Source of the DNA: Diaporthe sp. PMI_573
Lineage: Eukaryota; Ascomycota; Sordariomycetes; Diaporthales; Diaporthaceae
Direction of reading: 5' to 3'
Length of the DNA: 64,000 nucleotides
Assembly: GCA_021399435.1 (NCBI GenBank)
Contig: JAJTUP010000081.1
Location: 62,001 to 126,000 of the forward strand
The notes under the pieces are model-generated. The model did not search any database. It was not told where the DNA came from and saw only the letters and a program-made list of their open reading frames with translations. Shown here piece after piece: positions 52,140 through 62,829 of the stretch (the first letter of the stretch is position 1; each line of letters starts with the position of its first letter). The position numbers and the translations under genes were made by a program.

Positions 52140-54081
52140 AGATAGCGAGACAGCAATCAGGCAGAACATCAAGTTTTACTCACCAATAATAGATACAGCT
52201 AATTAGTTTAGTTATTATCTATAACTAACTATAAGACTTTCTAATTTACTAAATATAAGTTTTACAGCTATAAGACTCCGAGTTCGTGCAAGCTTTTTGC
52301 GACGAAAGGACTTAAAGTTATTACATGGTTATGTGCTGTTCCTTGTCATGTTAGCGTCTAATTATCTTAGTTGTATTAGGGGTTGGCGAAAATTCCATAT
52401 TACAGCAAAATATTTCGTCTTCCGCCAGTATCTCGCACACTTTCCCGCAATCTTTGACCTCTAAGCCCTCCAGTCGCCCCTGATAGCGCTGGATGGCATC
52501 GTTCCTCTGCTGTTCAACCTGTCTTTGTCACCGACGTACAGACCAGCTCGACCATCCGCTTGATGCTGTAGACCTCTTCAAATCTCTCGTAGTTTTCTAA
52601 ACGCAGCAGGGCTGTTGATACTTCGAAATCTTGTGTTTGACAATTAACAGAGCGGACATGGAGAAAGTATTGACCAGCATTCGCCACAATGATCATATTC
52701 TTCAGACCACTGAAAGAAGACATAAAAGGGTGTATGGGGACACTCATCAGGATCGCAAAACCCGCGGAGGATTGCTTTGGCTCACGCCATGTAACACCGC
52801 GATGGTACAGTATGATGGCAAGTTTCGACACTGAATGAGGATGACGAAATACTGTATGTCTTACTAATTCAGACAATCCTTTGCCATAGCAACAAAAGTA
52901 CCGTGCCGAGAATAAAAACTGATCGAAGATGATAAATGTACTGTAGAGTACTGTAATGTGTTGTAACGTCCTTATGTAGGAAAGTTCTGGTGCCAAGGTG
53001 GTTCCCATTACTCCGATTGGGATAGCTGTGGCCTAGCGTTTTAAAGGATGACACTGGTTTAATGCCGCGGTAGCTGCTGGGGCAAATCCTATGCTGCTTG
53101 GCAAAGATCTGGGAAGTTTTCAGGCAGGAATGGAAGACCAGAATGGCCATATATATCTCATTCTAAGTCCTCTTCACAGCTCAGAAGACTTCAGAAAATA
53201 TCTGCCACAACCAAACTTAGACCTTCCGTTCCAGACAATGTGCCAGAACTATCTCCAGCCAGGACATTTTAGTGGGAAGACATTCGTATTCGATAATAGC
53301 AACATTACGTTATTAGATATTGGAGAAGAACCCTGCTCTGAAGTAGAGAATCTCCAGCAAAGATTGGTGGAGAAAGATGTAAACGGCAAGTGGGGGACAT
53401 GGATGACTCATTTGCGAGGTCAAGATTTCTATCGGATGGCATGTAAGTCGCCACAGCCTCTAGAGAGTTTGAACAGCTTCCGTGTCATCACAAAGCATAT
53501 ACGTCCCACAGCTTCAAACCCGATTCAGTATATCTGCCTCGACTACGAATGCCCATTTTACGAGGCTTTTATTGATGAGACAGTGATGGGTTGAGACAGC
53601 CGACCTGTTCGGCTCAACGTATATTTTTGCCTGCGCTTGCGTGGTCCGGTACTTTTGGCCCGAATTAAACCTAACTGGCAGTCTCAGAAGGTGAATAGTG
53701 TTTAAGGAACTCTAGATTATTTATATATGGCACCAGGGAACATGTCAAGCAATATCGAAATATAACAATGATACTAATCTGATTTTGCCAAAATCCTACT
53801 CGCGAATGGTCCTGAGTCAAACGAGGTAGGTTTAATGTATAACGTTAAAGCAGCGGCGGCATGCTGGTTTATATTAGCCGGATTCTTCATACTGCCAGGT
53901 ATATTCACTTCGATCAAACGGTCAAGTTTTCCTAGTGCTTCTGATGACTGCCGCCGAATTCAGAAGTCAACGAGGAGGCGTGGTCTGGAAAGCGGTTTGA
54001 AGATTCTAAAACATTTATTAAAATCTTAGAATTTCGATTCAAAACGAGAATACTCAGTCTTCTGGTTATCAGCACTTAGCG
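52140..54081. other. Stretch with orphan frames
   Basis: Apart from the 53091-53594 frame listed separately, a reverse 164-codon frame (52514-53008) ends in a protein-like segment (RLENYERFEEVYSIKRMVEL) but is unassigned. 52150-52330 is AT-rich. No repeats or elements were recognised. Confidence 0.35.
53091..53594 (+). CDS. Orphan 167-aa protein
   Basis: ATG-to-TGA frame with ordinary amino-acid composition. It begins MLLGKDLGSFQAGMEDQNGH and ends with YICLDYECPFYEAFIDETVM. No signal peptide, membrane helix or known motif. The smooth composition and length suggest a real or recently lost gene. It lacks any paralogue in the window. Confidence 0.3.
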   Translation: MLLGKDLGSFQAGMEDQNGHIYLILSPLHSSEDFRKYLPQPNLDLPFQTMCQNYLQPGHFSGKTFVFDNSNITLLDIGEEPCSEVENLQQRLVEKDVNGKWGTWMTHLRGQDFYRMACKSPQPLESLNSFRVITKHIRPTASNPIQYICLDYECPFYEAFIDETVMG

Positions 54082-56517
54082 ACTAGGGATGGGCACGTGT
54101 TTAATACACATGTGTATTAAACTGCTTTTTATTATAATGAAGCAGCTTTTTATTGCAATATAACTACCCGTATATGAAGCTGCCCAAGGGTCATATAATA
54201 CAAATAACCAAGCCAAATTAGGTCAACTTTTCCCCCGTTCCTTCGCTCTCTGACCCATCTTGGACCTCAAATGTGTCCACAACTGCCTCTTCTCCGTCGG
54301 AGGCGGGTTGGTGAGTGAACTCGCCGATAACAGCGTCAACTTCCAGACTTGATGCGCAATGGATTTCCATATACGTATCTTCGAGAGTAAGCCAACCGTC
54401 TTCTGTCAAGTCTTCCCAGCTAACCACCGTAGAATCAACCTCATTGCGATGATCAAGAGGTTGATTCTGAGACTGTGTTATCCTCTCTAGCACCCGTTCG
54501 TTCATGTAGATGAAGGCCAACTTGTCAGCGTTGGCTGGTGTGAGCCTGTTGCGTGCCTTGCTGTGGAGGAAGTTAACCGCCGAGAATGATCTCTCTGAGG
54601 GAACTGAATTGGCTATGGTTCCAAAGATTCGGACAGCAAGTGTAGCCAGCTTGCTGCCCTGGTTATCAAGAAGCATCCAAGCATCTAATGGCGTCCATTC
54701 TTTTGAATAGACTAAGCCTCCCGCAGCAAACTGGCCGCCCGATTGTGCTCGGAAGTGGTTAAATTCTCGAACAACATGAAGGTAGTCAGCAGGATTGACT
54801 GCTGACTTAAAGAACCGAAGCATTTTTATTATTAGCTATTCTTTAAGATTAGTCCCGACTGTGTTAGGCCTTAATGTAAATCCTGCAGAATGAATATTAT
54901 ATGTCTGTTTGTCTATCCGGTTTAACTATACGGAATATAGCTTGCTGAAATTCACGTCTTTATGTTGCTGAGAATCGTCAAGTGCTTTCCATTCTGCTTT
55001 AATTTCCAGCCAACGAGGAATTATATGGCCGATGTGATCCCGATCGGCTTCTGAGGTATGCTGACGACTGCTGACAAGCTTAATTATAGCCAAAACAGTC
55101 TTTAGGTGTATCTAGAAGTGAGGGTTATTAACAGACTCTAGTACCCTTGGAAGAAGCTCGAGAGACCCGGAGGCTAGCTCTGCCCTTACGTCAGGACAGC
55201 GAGCGTATGTTTGGAGAGGCTCTTTACAGCGTAAAACTGACCGCAAAGCATTGAACTGGCTGCCCCAGCGTGTGATTACACTAAAGCGAGCGGTTAGTTA
55301 TAGCTAGGAGTCAGAAAAACTTAAAGACCCACGCGGATAAAAACGCCTTATGGTGGCCCCAAGCTGCCTTTTGTGCCTCTCTCAATCGAGCCAACTGCAG
55401 TTTCGACTTCTTGAAGAAGGTGACAATTAATGTAGTGCTTTTGAATGTCTCCTCAAAGAACGGCAGCTCTAGGATGTCCTTGATGAGTAGCTGTAACCTA
55501 TGTGAATCGCAGAGGGAAAAGAAGCAGTGCTGGAATTCCTTTCTTGTAGCCAAATGTACATGAGCTTTCCTCATCACGCTATCCGTATCTGTGCAAAACG
55601 AGTTAATTCGCAAGAAGTTACCCTTGCAAATTATCTCCAGCTCAGGATACAAAAGATCAATGTAGTGCTCAGCCGTGTGTTGAATCTCTCCTGTATCAAA
55701 CGTCTTCCAATAGAACGCCGGACCATTTGCCACCTGTATCGAGATATTGATAATTCGATGACTTGTGATATTGTCTGAGGCGTCAAAGATCACGTTGATA
55801 CGTTCTGTCTGGTCGAGGATATCTTGGACTTGGTTGTGGTACTCAGAATAAGTCGGGGCTAGCAGCCGCTGCACTCGGCGACGAGACGGTGGTTGCCAGG
55901 CAGTATTCAGCTTGCTCAACGGAATCCGCATTCGTTTGGACTCGAAGAGGTTAAATGGACGGCCATCAGCAAAAATTGCTCTAGCAGCAAGCTCATCAAG
56001 CATCTGCTTAAAGGTCTTGTCCACCACAGGAAAGTGCTGAGTAAGTTGAGACTGCTGAGACTGTTGCTGCCCTCTGTAATTGGGGCAATGGCGAAGTAAG
56101 TGCTTCTTCTGACGAGTAGTGCCCTTGGTTGTCTCGTGGCCGCAGTGCTTGCACTTGACTCGTGAGTTCTTGAACCCCGAGCTAGCGTCCGAGGCAATCG
56201 TGATAAATTCTCGGTGGACCTGGTGGTCGGCTGGCCTTCCAGAGGTTCTAGGCATTGTAGAAGAAGCACGAAGGGTCTGAAGGTAGTGGGGAGTCGGATT
56301 GGGAAGTTTCAGGGGGATACAGCCACAGGCTGTTGAAGGCTGTGGAGAAAAGGAGGTCGGAACAGGGATTATATTGATCCGACGCACTAAGCCTGTTTTG
56401 GAAGACGCTAAACCTAATATAGGAGGGGAAATAATGCATATAAAACGCGCCTGCTTTAAATATTTAATGCAAAAAGCGCATTTTATTTAATGATGCAGCT
56501 TTAAATCCATCCCTAGT
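54082..56517 (-). mobile_element. hAT-like transposon, degenerate
   Basis: Ends ACTAGGGATGG (54082) and, inverted, CCATCCCTAGT (to 56517) form an 11-bp terminal inverted repeat. Beyond it both ends are AT-rich with TTTAAT/AAGCAGC blocks. Length 2436 bp. The flanking octamers (ACTTAGCG left, GCGAGTTA right) do not match. It carries one degenerate transposase on the reverse strand. The right end sits directly on a truncated dynamin-like gene. Confidence 0.72.
54218..56255 (-). pseudogene. hAT transposase with nonsense TAG codons
   Basis: From ATG 56255: BED-like finger (CKHCGHETTKGTTRQKKHLL-RHC), catalytic region ERINVIFDASDNITSHRI, RINSFCTDTDSVMRKAH, CFFSLCDSHRLQLLIKDIL. After 55311 an intron leads to RWGSQFNALRSVLRCKEPLQ. 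A TAG replaces Trp in NNPHF(W)IHLKTVLA (about 55110) and again in NLKE(W)LIIKMLRFFK (about 54835). The C-terminal dimerisation domain is intact (WMLLDNQGSKLATLAVRIFG, SVPSERSFSAVNFLHSKARN). Both stops are TGG to TAG changes, i.e. CpA to TpA on the other strand. Confidence 0.75.
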
Positions 56518-56519
56518 GC

Positions 56520-57699
56520 GAGTTACCCGGGACTTTCAATCCGATGATTGTTGCCGACCTGTTCCTCGAGCAATGTCGCCCATGGGAGGCCATCGCCCGT
56601 CGCCATGTCGAGAATGTGTGGGACGCTGCCTCCTGCTTCGTCAAGCTCGTTGTTGCGCACACTGCAGACGAGTCGACGGCTAAGGCGCTCCATCACGAGA
56701 TCTTCGAACCAGCAATGAACGGAATCCTGAAGGAGATGCGCGACAAAACTACCGAGCTGCTGAATCCTCATCAACACGGCCATCCGGTCACTTACAACCA
56801 TTATTTTACCGAGACACTCCAGAAAGTCCACCGCGAGAGAGGGGAAAATAAGCGGGAGAGGGTTCTGTGTCAGTTCTTTGGTGTCGACTCGCTCGGATCA
56901 TGGCATCTGAGAGGCGATTTTGATCTCAGGCGCCTTTCTAACTCGTTGGCGGAGAGTAGTGAGCCGGACATGGGACGCTTCGCCGCCAGCGAGGCTTTGG
57001 ATTGCCTTAATGCCTACTACAAGGTGAGTTTGTGACTCTCTAGTGCTTTTTCTTTCTCTCTGCATATTATTTCTCCTCCATGCCGGCAAACTTCAATATA
57101 GGGCATTTCCAGGATCACCGCTCAATAGGCCGAAAGGACCGGTTGAGTGCCGTTCTACGCTAATCTTGACGGTGTTGCTAGGTTGCTCTCAAACGATTTA
57201 TCGATGACGTGGCCGTCGAAGTGATCGAGGCCAAGCTGATGTCCGCGCTGGACCGCATCCTGCTCCCTGTCTCGATCTACCAAATGCTTGACGACCAGGT
57301 GGCTCGCATTGCCAGGGAATCGGATGAAATCCGCACAGAGCGGGAGCAACTCAACAAGCAGCTCGAGGTTCTCCGGAATGGCTTAGAAACGTGCAAGCAC
57401 TTTGTAGGATTCAGAATCAGTCGAGGTAAGAACGGTGGTGATCTATTATCACCGCTGAATGGATATTCTAACGCTCTCCAGACTTGGTTTTTGTTCCAGC
57501 AAAGGAACCTGACAGTCTCGACTCCATCATCAACTCTCGCGATGGTGGTGAACATGCTCCGGGCACAAACTCGGACGCGGAGCTTGAGCTGCCCTCGGTG
57601 AGGTCAATCTCCCCGCCTTCGGAGCTTGCCTACGATTCGACTCTGGGCCCGAATACGGAGCTTGTGTCTGCCGAGATTGAAGAAGGGGTCGCACCGTAG
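56520..57699 (+). CDS. Dynamin-like GTPase, stalk and GED only (5'-truncated)
   Basis: Reading starts at the hAT end with ELPGTFNPMIVADLFLEQCR, the start of the stalk in fungal Mx/dynamin-like proteins. Exon to 57023, intron 57024-57181 (GTGAGT...TGCTAG), exon 57182-57425, intron 57426-57481 (GTAAGA...CTCCAG), exon 57482-57699; all junctions keep the frame. The GTPase effector domain is clear (AYYKVALKRFIDDVAVEVIE, LPVSIYQMLDDQVARIA, TEREQLNKQLEVL), followed by an acidic disordered tail. The GTPase domain is missing entirely, so no membrane remodelling activity is expected. The missing half does not lie on the far side of the hAT. Confidence 0.8.
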
Positions 57700-58529
57700 A
57701 TCGTAGCAAGTACATGAAGCCTGAACATGGCGTCTCAAGCTGACATTTTCAGTTCTCCATCCGGTCCGTACAATTCCTCAGAGGTATCTAGCCAGTCGGG
57801 CACACCCACGCTACTGTCATCATCATCCAGCTGTTTTGCATCGACGAAAGATTGGGACACAGCGTCGGAATCCGTCCGGAGCCATTGGATCCTGTCGACC
57901 CGCACTGGGCTAGCTACCGATGGTTTTGGAGTAATGCTGAAGGAGATTAGCGACGATGGAGCCGAGGCTGTGGACCAGGGGTAGCACGGTCCGTGCGCCA
58001 TCTATCTACTGAATGGATGGATGGATGGATTTTATTTCGCCCGGGGGGACACACCCCAGAGGGCCTTTGCGCTAAGCTATTTTCGTTGAAAACGGAGATT
58101 CGCACAACCATTAATGGAGGGTACACAACTTTTTCTGACTAAGCACGCTACAGCCAATCAGAGCCTCTCATTTCACGTCAACTTACCAGCTATCGTGGTG
58201 CGTTTTGGAACCTCAACCAGGCGCCCTGCACCATATCCTCTACCCACCAACCTGAAGACACCCACCCACCATCAACGCAAGGCGATATCGACTAATTGAC
58301 TATCAGAATCAATTAATTCGGCATCAAAAACATACCCTAGCTGGCCAAATACCAAACCTAGGGCGTTAAAGCAATGTCTCTGGTCCCTGACTACTCGGGA
58401 CTCAAGGCGTAGTGGCAGGCCGACTGTCACAACTAGAACACCAACATTACCGCTACAAACCACCATCTTTCAGTACTCTCTAGTCTTCCTGTCTTTATTG
58501 ACTTATTAGTCGATTAGCTGGGTTACATG

Positions 58530-58590
58530 GGCGACGATAAGGGCGACAAGAGCAACGAGGGCGACGAGGGCAACGAGGGCGACGAGGGCT
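58530..58590. repeat. Short tandem repeat of GGCGACGAG/GGCAACGAG units
   Basis: About seven 9-bp units (GACGATAAGGGC, GACAAGAGC, AACGAGGGC, GACGAGGGC and so on). Read on the plus strand they give an acidic Gly-Asp-Glu run. It lies inside the MULE-like element, immediately before the nested hairpin element. Confidence 0.75.
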
Positions 58591-58604
58591 TCATTGTGGC
58601 TTAT

Positions 58605-59003
58605 TTGGGTCTAATAGTGCTTATTTGCACTATTTGGGCAAATGACAGCTGACGTTTGCCACATCGCTCGGCCAAATAGTGCTTATTTGGTGCCGTAGAG
58701 TGTGTAGGAATAGTGGTACGGTGCAGTATGTTAGTCGGTGTAGACAGATTATTTTTGAATCCGGATATTCGCGCCCAAAAAAATGGATGGCGCGCCCAAT
58801 TTTATGACTAATCATGCCGCCCCATGTGCCCGAATTAAAAAACACTATGGGTTCGCCATACAAAAAATTAATGTAACTACATCGACTAACATGCCGCTGC
58901 ATGCCACTATTCCCACACACTTCAGGGCACCAAATAAGCACTATTCGACCCAAGTATTGGCAAACGGTGCCCAAATCAAGCAAATAAGCACTATTAGACC
59001 CAA
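58605..59003. mobile_element. Nested hairpin element/MITE, 399 bp
   Basis: Perfect 23-bp inverted ends begin TTGGGTCTAATAGTGCTTAT at 58605 and close at 59003. Internal segments also pair (GCCAAATAGTGCTTATTTGG at about 58671 with CACCAAATAAGCACTATT near 58928). The right end is part of a 52-bp tandem duplication (CAAATAAGCACTATT...GGCAAACGGTGCCCA, about 58930 and 58981). No coding capacity. Confidence 0.65.
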
Positions 59004-59039
59004 GTGTTGGCAAACGGTGCCCACGATGCCCATGTCGTT

Positions 59040-59345
59040 ACCTACGTGACCCATCTAGTCGAATAGTAAGCCAATAAAGCCGGGCATTACGGCAACAATC
59101 TCGTCCTGTATTTCCTTGGCGCCCTCGCCGCCGCGCGCCTCGGCTACATGATAACATCGTGTAATTCGGCTTCGCGTAATACTTTACCGTCAGCCAGCCA
59201 GCAGAGCTCGTGGCTTTGTCTAAATCGGCCTTCAGATCGTCATAAGTATTATATCCATTATTAAAAAGCCCCAGGAAGGTAGGAGGGTTGGAAAGCGCTA
59301 GACGGCGGTGGTTTATAGCGGTGATGTTGGTGTTCCAGTTATGAC
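59040..59345 (-). pseudogene. MULE transposase N-terminal (FAR1-like) relic
   Basis: The reverse strand gives ALSNPPTFLGLFNNGYNTYD, DLKADLDKATSSAGW, and, frameshifted, a Cys-Ser-Arg-Gly line. This matches the FAR1-type N-terminal zinc domain of fungal MULE transposases (Y-x-x-L-x-A-D-x-D followed by CxRGG). Directly after it EIQDEIVAV appears, the same C-terminal string as in the relic at 33690-34080, so an internal deletion joined the two ends of the gene. Confidence 0.35.
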
Positions 59346-59795
59346 AATCGACCTGCCACTATGCCTGGAGCCCCGAGTAATCCGGGACCTCTAACATCGC
59401 CACAACGCTACAGATTTAATATCTGAATAGCGAGAGTATGTTTTTAATGCCGAATTAATCGATTCCAAGAAGCAAATAGTCGATTAGACAAGGTGGTTGG
59501 TGGGTGGGTTGAAGTTGGTGGGCAAAGGAGGTTTCGCAGTGTATATGGTTGAGGCTGCAAAACGCACCATGATGGGTGGTGAAGGGGGTTAAAATGGGAG
59601 GCTCTGATTGGCTGCAGCGCTGCTTAGTCATAAAATTGGGCGCGCCATCCATTTTTTTGGGCGCGAATATCCGGATTCTTATTTTTTTGTATGGCGACCC
59701 CGTAGTGTTTTTTAATTCAGGCACAGGGGCTAGCATGATTAGTCAGAAAAAGTTGTGTACCCTCCATTAATGGTTGTGCGAATCTCCGTTTTCAT

Positions 59796-60423
59796 TTCTT
59801 TGTCGCAAACGAGATTCCGCGTGGGATTGCGCACCAGTGGGTTGGCATGGTGGATAAGTGTAAACAAATATTGGAAGAGTAGACAATATACAGTACAAAG
59901 TATGATTTATAGGGAAATATCACGGTATGCGGTTTTCCATAGTGAAGAGTGGGCAAGATCAAGACTGGAAAGCAATGCAAGGGTGATCTAGAAATCCTGC
60001 TGAGAAAAAAGGCCTACAGTAACTTAGCGGCGACCGGGAACCTATCATCTGATTAGCCTACAGAGATTCTACCGCCTCTGACCGCTTTCAAGCGGTGTAC
60101 TGCATATAGCAGGTCCGGTTTTATGGACCAACTTCTGACCATACCCTTTTCCTATCTACTCATCCCACCCTATTCAGAATTCCACATTAAATGCACATGG
60201 ACTCATGTACATCCGCAGATGTTGCTACGACAGGCGGACAGTCGAATGCTGTCCAAAAAAGATGAAATTGGCCATGCATTATTATTTCATCTGTGTTTGG
60301 CGGGGCGATTGCAGTTATCGCTGCCCCTTCAATCGCCGCATGGATGCCGGTAGAACGGTCGGCTTCATCCTTGGTACAACAACAACTGGGATGCTCGGTT
60401 CCGTCACGACGAGAGTAACCGGT
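59796..60423. other. Stretch without a gene
   Basis: No supported feature. The right part (60205-60423) may hold an upstream exon of the following ORF (MYIRRCC... or ILGTTTTGMLGSVTTRV) but no splice pair was convincing. Confidence 0.35.
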
Positions 60424-61199
60424 AACGCATCGACTCGAGCAGGATAGCTCTCACTATCCACCAATACCCAATTCGGCAGTTTTACCGAAAAACTGTCGTG
60501 CAATATATCGGAACCACGCTCGAAAGCGTTATCACTGGTATTCGCAAGAACAGTCATTTTACGTCACACAACCGAGTGTTCTTCGAGGTTGGTGACAATT
60601 TTCGCTTCGAAGGCGTAGAGGCCAAAGAGAATCGCCGCATGTTCTTTGACTTTTCATTCAAGGTTGTCCCCCTACCTGGAACCCCACCTCGTCCTCTCGA
60701 CCAAAGCGTTCCGGCGCCCAACTTGCCCAACTACGAACTCGATAGTACGTGTTCTTTTGAATTTGGGACGAACAAGCACCTTCTGGATGGTATCAGTGGG
60801 GCTGTCGTTGAAGGCGCGGTCTTTGGTCTTGTTGGCGGTGCTGTGGCTAGGGCTTTTCCGGTCCTAAAGGGTCCCACACTTATTGAAACTGTGCCGGGAG
60901 AAGTCAATGTCATCGTAGGCATGTCAAGTGCCACAGGTATCGCAGGACCGATCAAGAATCTCACATTTCCATCACCAACACCCGACCATGCCGCACTCTT
61001 CGTCGAGTTTGCTACCGAAGCACAGCACCAAGTCAACCGCTTGGTACACTGTGCCCTCGAGAATGGGGTGGGTCTGGAACTCGACATGAAGATCGGATCA
61101 ACAACGGAGAACATGAGGACTGTGAAGCCGGGTGATGTAGCGGCTGCGCAGCATTGCCAGTTCTATTGGAGTGTTCCTAAACAAGTCAGTTTGACTTAG
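60424..61199 (+). CDS. Orphan protein with glycine-zipper-like helix
   Basis: Open from a stop at about 60423 to TAG 61199. No ATG precedes the well-formed part (YRKTVVQYIGTTLESVITGI onward), so the true start is probably in an upstream exon. Residues near the middle form a small-residue helix, SGAVVEGAVFGLVGGAVARA, a glycine-zipper or membrane-associating pattern. Before it is a beta-rich segment (FDFSFKVVPLPGTPPRPL). No family recognised. The gene is 160 bp upstream of a pogo relic. Confidence 0.4.
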
Positions 61200-61359
61200 T
61201 TAGGTCTCGGCCCTACTATGGAATACATTCTTTGAGAGAAAGCTAAGTGACCGGCCTAGGTGAGTTGTAGTTAAATAAACTTAAATTGACGATTATTCCT
61301 GTCCTACTTTCAACGCGACAAATGAAATTGGAAGTTTCTCGTTTTAGCAAATATACATA

Positions 61360-61742
61360 ACGTAGGTGGACAGTCAGCCGGTCAGGACACATGCCCGGTC
61401 AGTTTTGCTAACTCTGCTAACTTTTGCCAACCCTAGCACCCACCTGAGGCCAACATATCAATAAAAATTGGCACCAATTGGTGCCAACTGGTCCCAATTG
61501 CTTATTTTTAATTGATTTGGTCAATTTAGAGTGGTTGGGGTGGCTGCAGTGCCAGTCTGAAGTGACCGACTTTTGGTGGGAAAATCAGCTTCCCCACCAA
61601 AATGGAGCATTTCAGACATGCAGGATCAACCTCAATCAACACCAGCCAGGTCAACTATTTGGGCGGTCCGCCGCGGACCGCTTAAGAATGTACTATTATA
61701 CACTCAGAATCTGATGGAATAGGCTCTTCTACATCTTTCTCC
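61360..61742 (-). mobile_element. Truncated pogo element, 3' part
   Basis: Begins ACGTAGGTGGACAGTCAGCC after a TA (61358-61359) and reads as the right terminal repeat of pogo copies A and B in reverse, including the palindrome TTGGCACCAATTGGTGCCAA (61468-61487), the CTTCCCCACCAAAATGGAGC block, the GC palindrome GGCGGTCCGCCGCGGACCGC and the last 20 or so codons of the transposase on the reverse strand. It breaks off at about 61742, before the zinc knuckle. A few substitutions distinguish it from both full copies. Confidence 0.85.
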
Positions 61743-61998
61743 AGTGAAAATCTGCCGCAAAGATTCTCGCCCTAGCATCCAGGTCTATGAATCACGGCGT
61801 CGATTCACCATTCGTAACCATTGGTAGTATCACGTTGCTAAGACGTTGTTCCAAACCGTATTGCGGCTTAAAAATGGTCGGTGGGAAGAAGCAGGGAGAA
61901 ATCATGAATTGTAGGAACTGCTTCTCCCGTTGCTCGGTCTTACAAGTCTTCGAACTTCAAATGTGGCAGCGCTGTGTAGACAAAACGGCCGCGCTGTC

Positions 61999-62790
61999 TC
62001 AAGAAATGGTTTGTCCACCATCAACCACATAGACACCTCCCGTGCAGAAACCCCCCTGGTCGCTCAGGAGCAAGGAAATCATCCCAACCACCTCAGCCGT
62101 TGTACCGAGCCGTCCGATTGGCAGCGACGCGGCCATTGTCTTCCGCTGGTCCTCAGGCACCGCGTTGCGCAACATGGGTGTATCGATCGGCCCTCTGGTC
62201 ATGTCAGTTAAATTTCTGCTCGTTTTTCTTCATCTCGAGGTGATTCAGAATGTTACGTACGGGCAAACCGCATTGACGCGTATGCCGAAAGGGGCGGCAT
62301 CCATCGCTGCACAGCGCGCCAGCCCGACGACGCCATGTTTACTTGCCGTGTAGGGACCAATCTTGGCATTCCCAATTATCGAGGACGTGCTGCCGAGCAC
62401 CACGATGGATCTGGAGGTCTCAGTGCCGGCATCAGCCGCGCTGACCATGTGTCTGAGCTGGGCTCTGACGCAGTTGAAGATCCCCGTGAGGTTTACGTCC
62501 TGTGTGAACTGCCACTCGTGGTCCTCCACCTCCCAGATGGGCACGACTCCGGATGTCCTGGAATGAGCGCCCGCGGCGTTGACGGCTCCATCTAGGGCTC
62601 CAAAGTGCTCCACAGTAGCTTGGATCCAGGCGTCCACGGCAGCCCCATCACGAACGTCTGTCACCCGAGAAAGGACTGGCACATATGCCTCGCCTTCTGC
62701 TAAAGACTGGGCCTTTCCCTCAGTGCTGGCCGTGGCTGGGCACCCGCCTCTTGTGATCGCAGCCTTACTACGGGGGATCCCAGCCCGGCA
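61999..62790 (-). CDS. Short-chain dehydrogenase/reductase (SDR), 5' end unclear
   Basis: NAD(P)-dependent oxidoreductase of the classical SDR type. Reverse-strand exon about 62790-62261 and exon 62194-61999 are joined by a 66-nt intron (GTACGT...CTGAC...CCAG) that restores VNAVCPGPIDTPML. Motifs: LDGAVNAAGAHS (NNAG equivalent), VLGSTSSIIG (catalytic Ser), YTASKHGVVG (Tyr and Lys of YxxxK), PIGRLGTTAEVVGMISLLLS and GGVYVVDGGQTIS at the C-terminus. The N-terminal Rossmann glycine motif (TGxxxGIG) is not in the readable upstream sequence, where the frame dissolves into AKDICRAGIPRSKAAIT. An upstream exon may be missed, or the gene is truncated. Confidence 0.7.
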
Positions 62791-62829
62791 TATATCCTTG
62801 GCATATATGCTGCACGCGCCGGCTTATAC

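Larger units (their letters stand above)
58087..59795. mobile_element. MULE-like element with long terminal inverted repeats
   Basis: The outer 58 bp at each end (GAAAACGGAGATTCGCACAA inward to CTTTTTCTGACTAA) are inverted repeats with one mismatch. Similarity continues inward for more than 200 bp (CAGCCAATCAGAGCCTC, GGTGCGTTTTG, CCACCAAC, ATTAATTCGGCAT), with the right arm interrupted by a unit of about 115 bp (about 59630-59745). A related unit sits near 58757-58870. Long TIRs are the hallmark of Mutator-like elements. Only relic coding sequence remains inside. Clear 9-bp duplications were not found. Confidence 0.6.

Noticed and set aside
54074..56525. An 8-bp target duplication for the hAT at 54082-56517
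   Set aside because: ACTTAGCG and GCGAGTTA share only GCG, so I do not claim a duplication.
58018..58045. (GGAT)n plus TTTTATTTCGCC as a second LINE 5' end
   Set aside because: It resembles the LINE leader near 38190-38215 for about 20 bp only and is not followed by ORF1 sequence.
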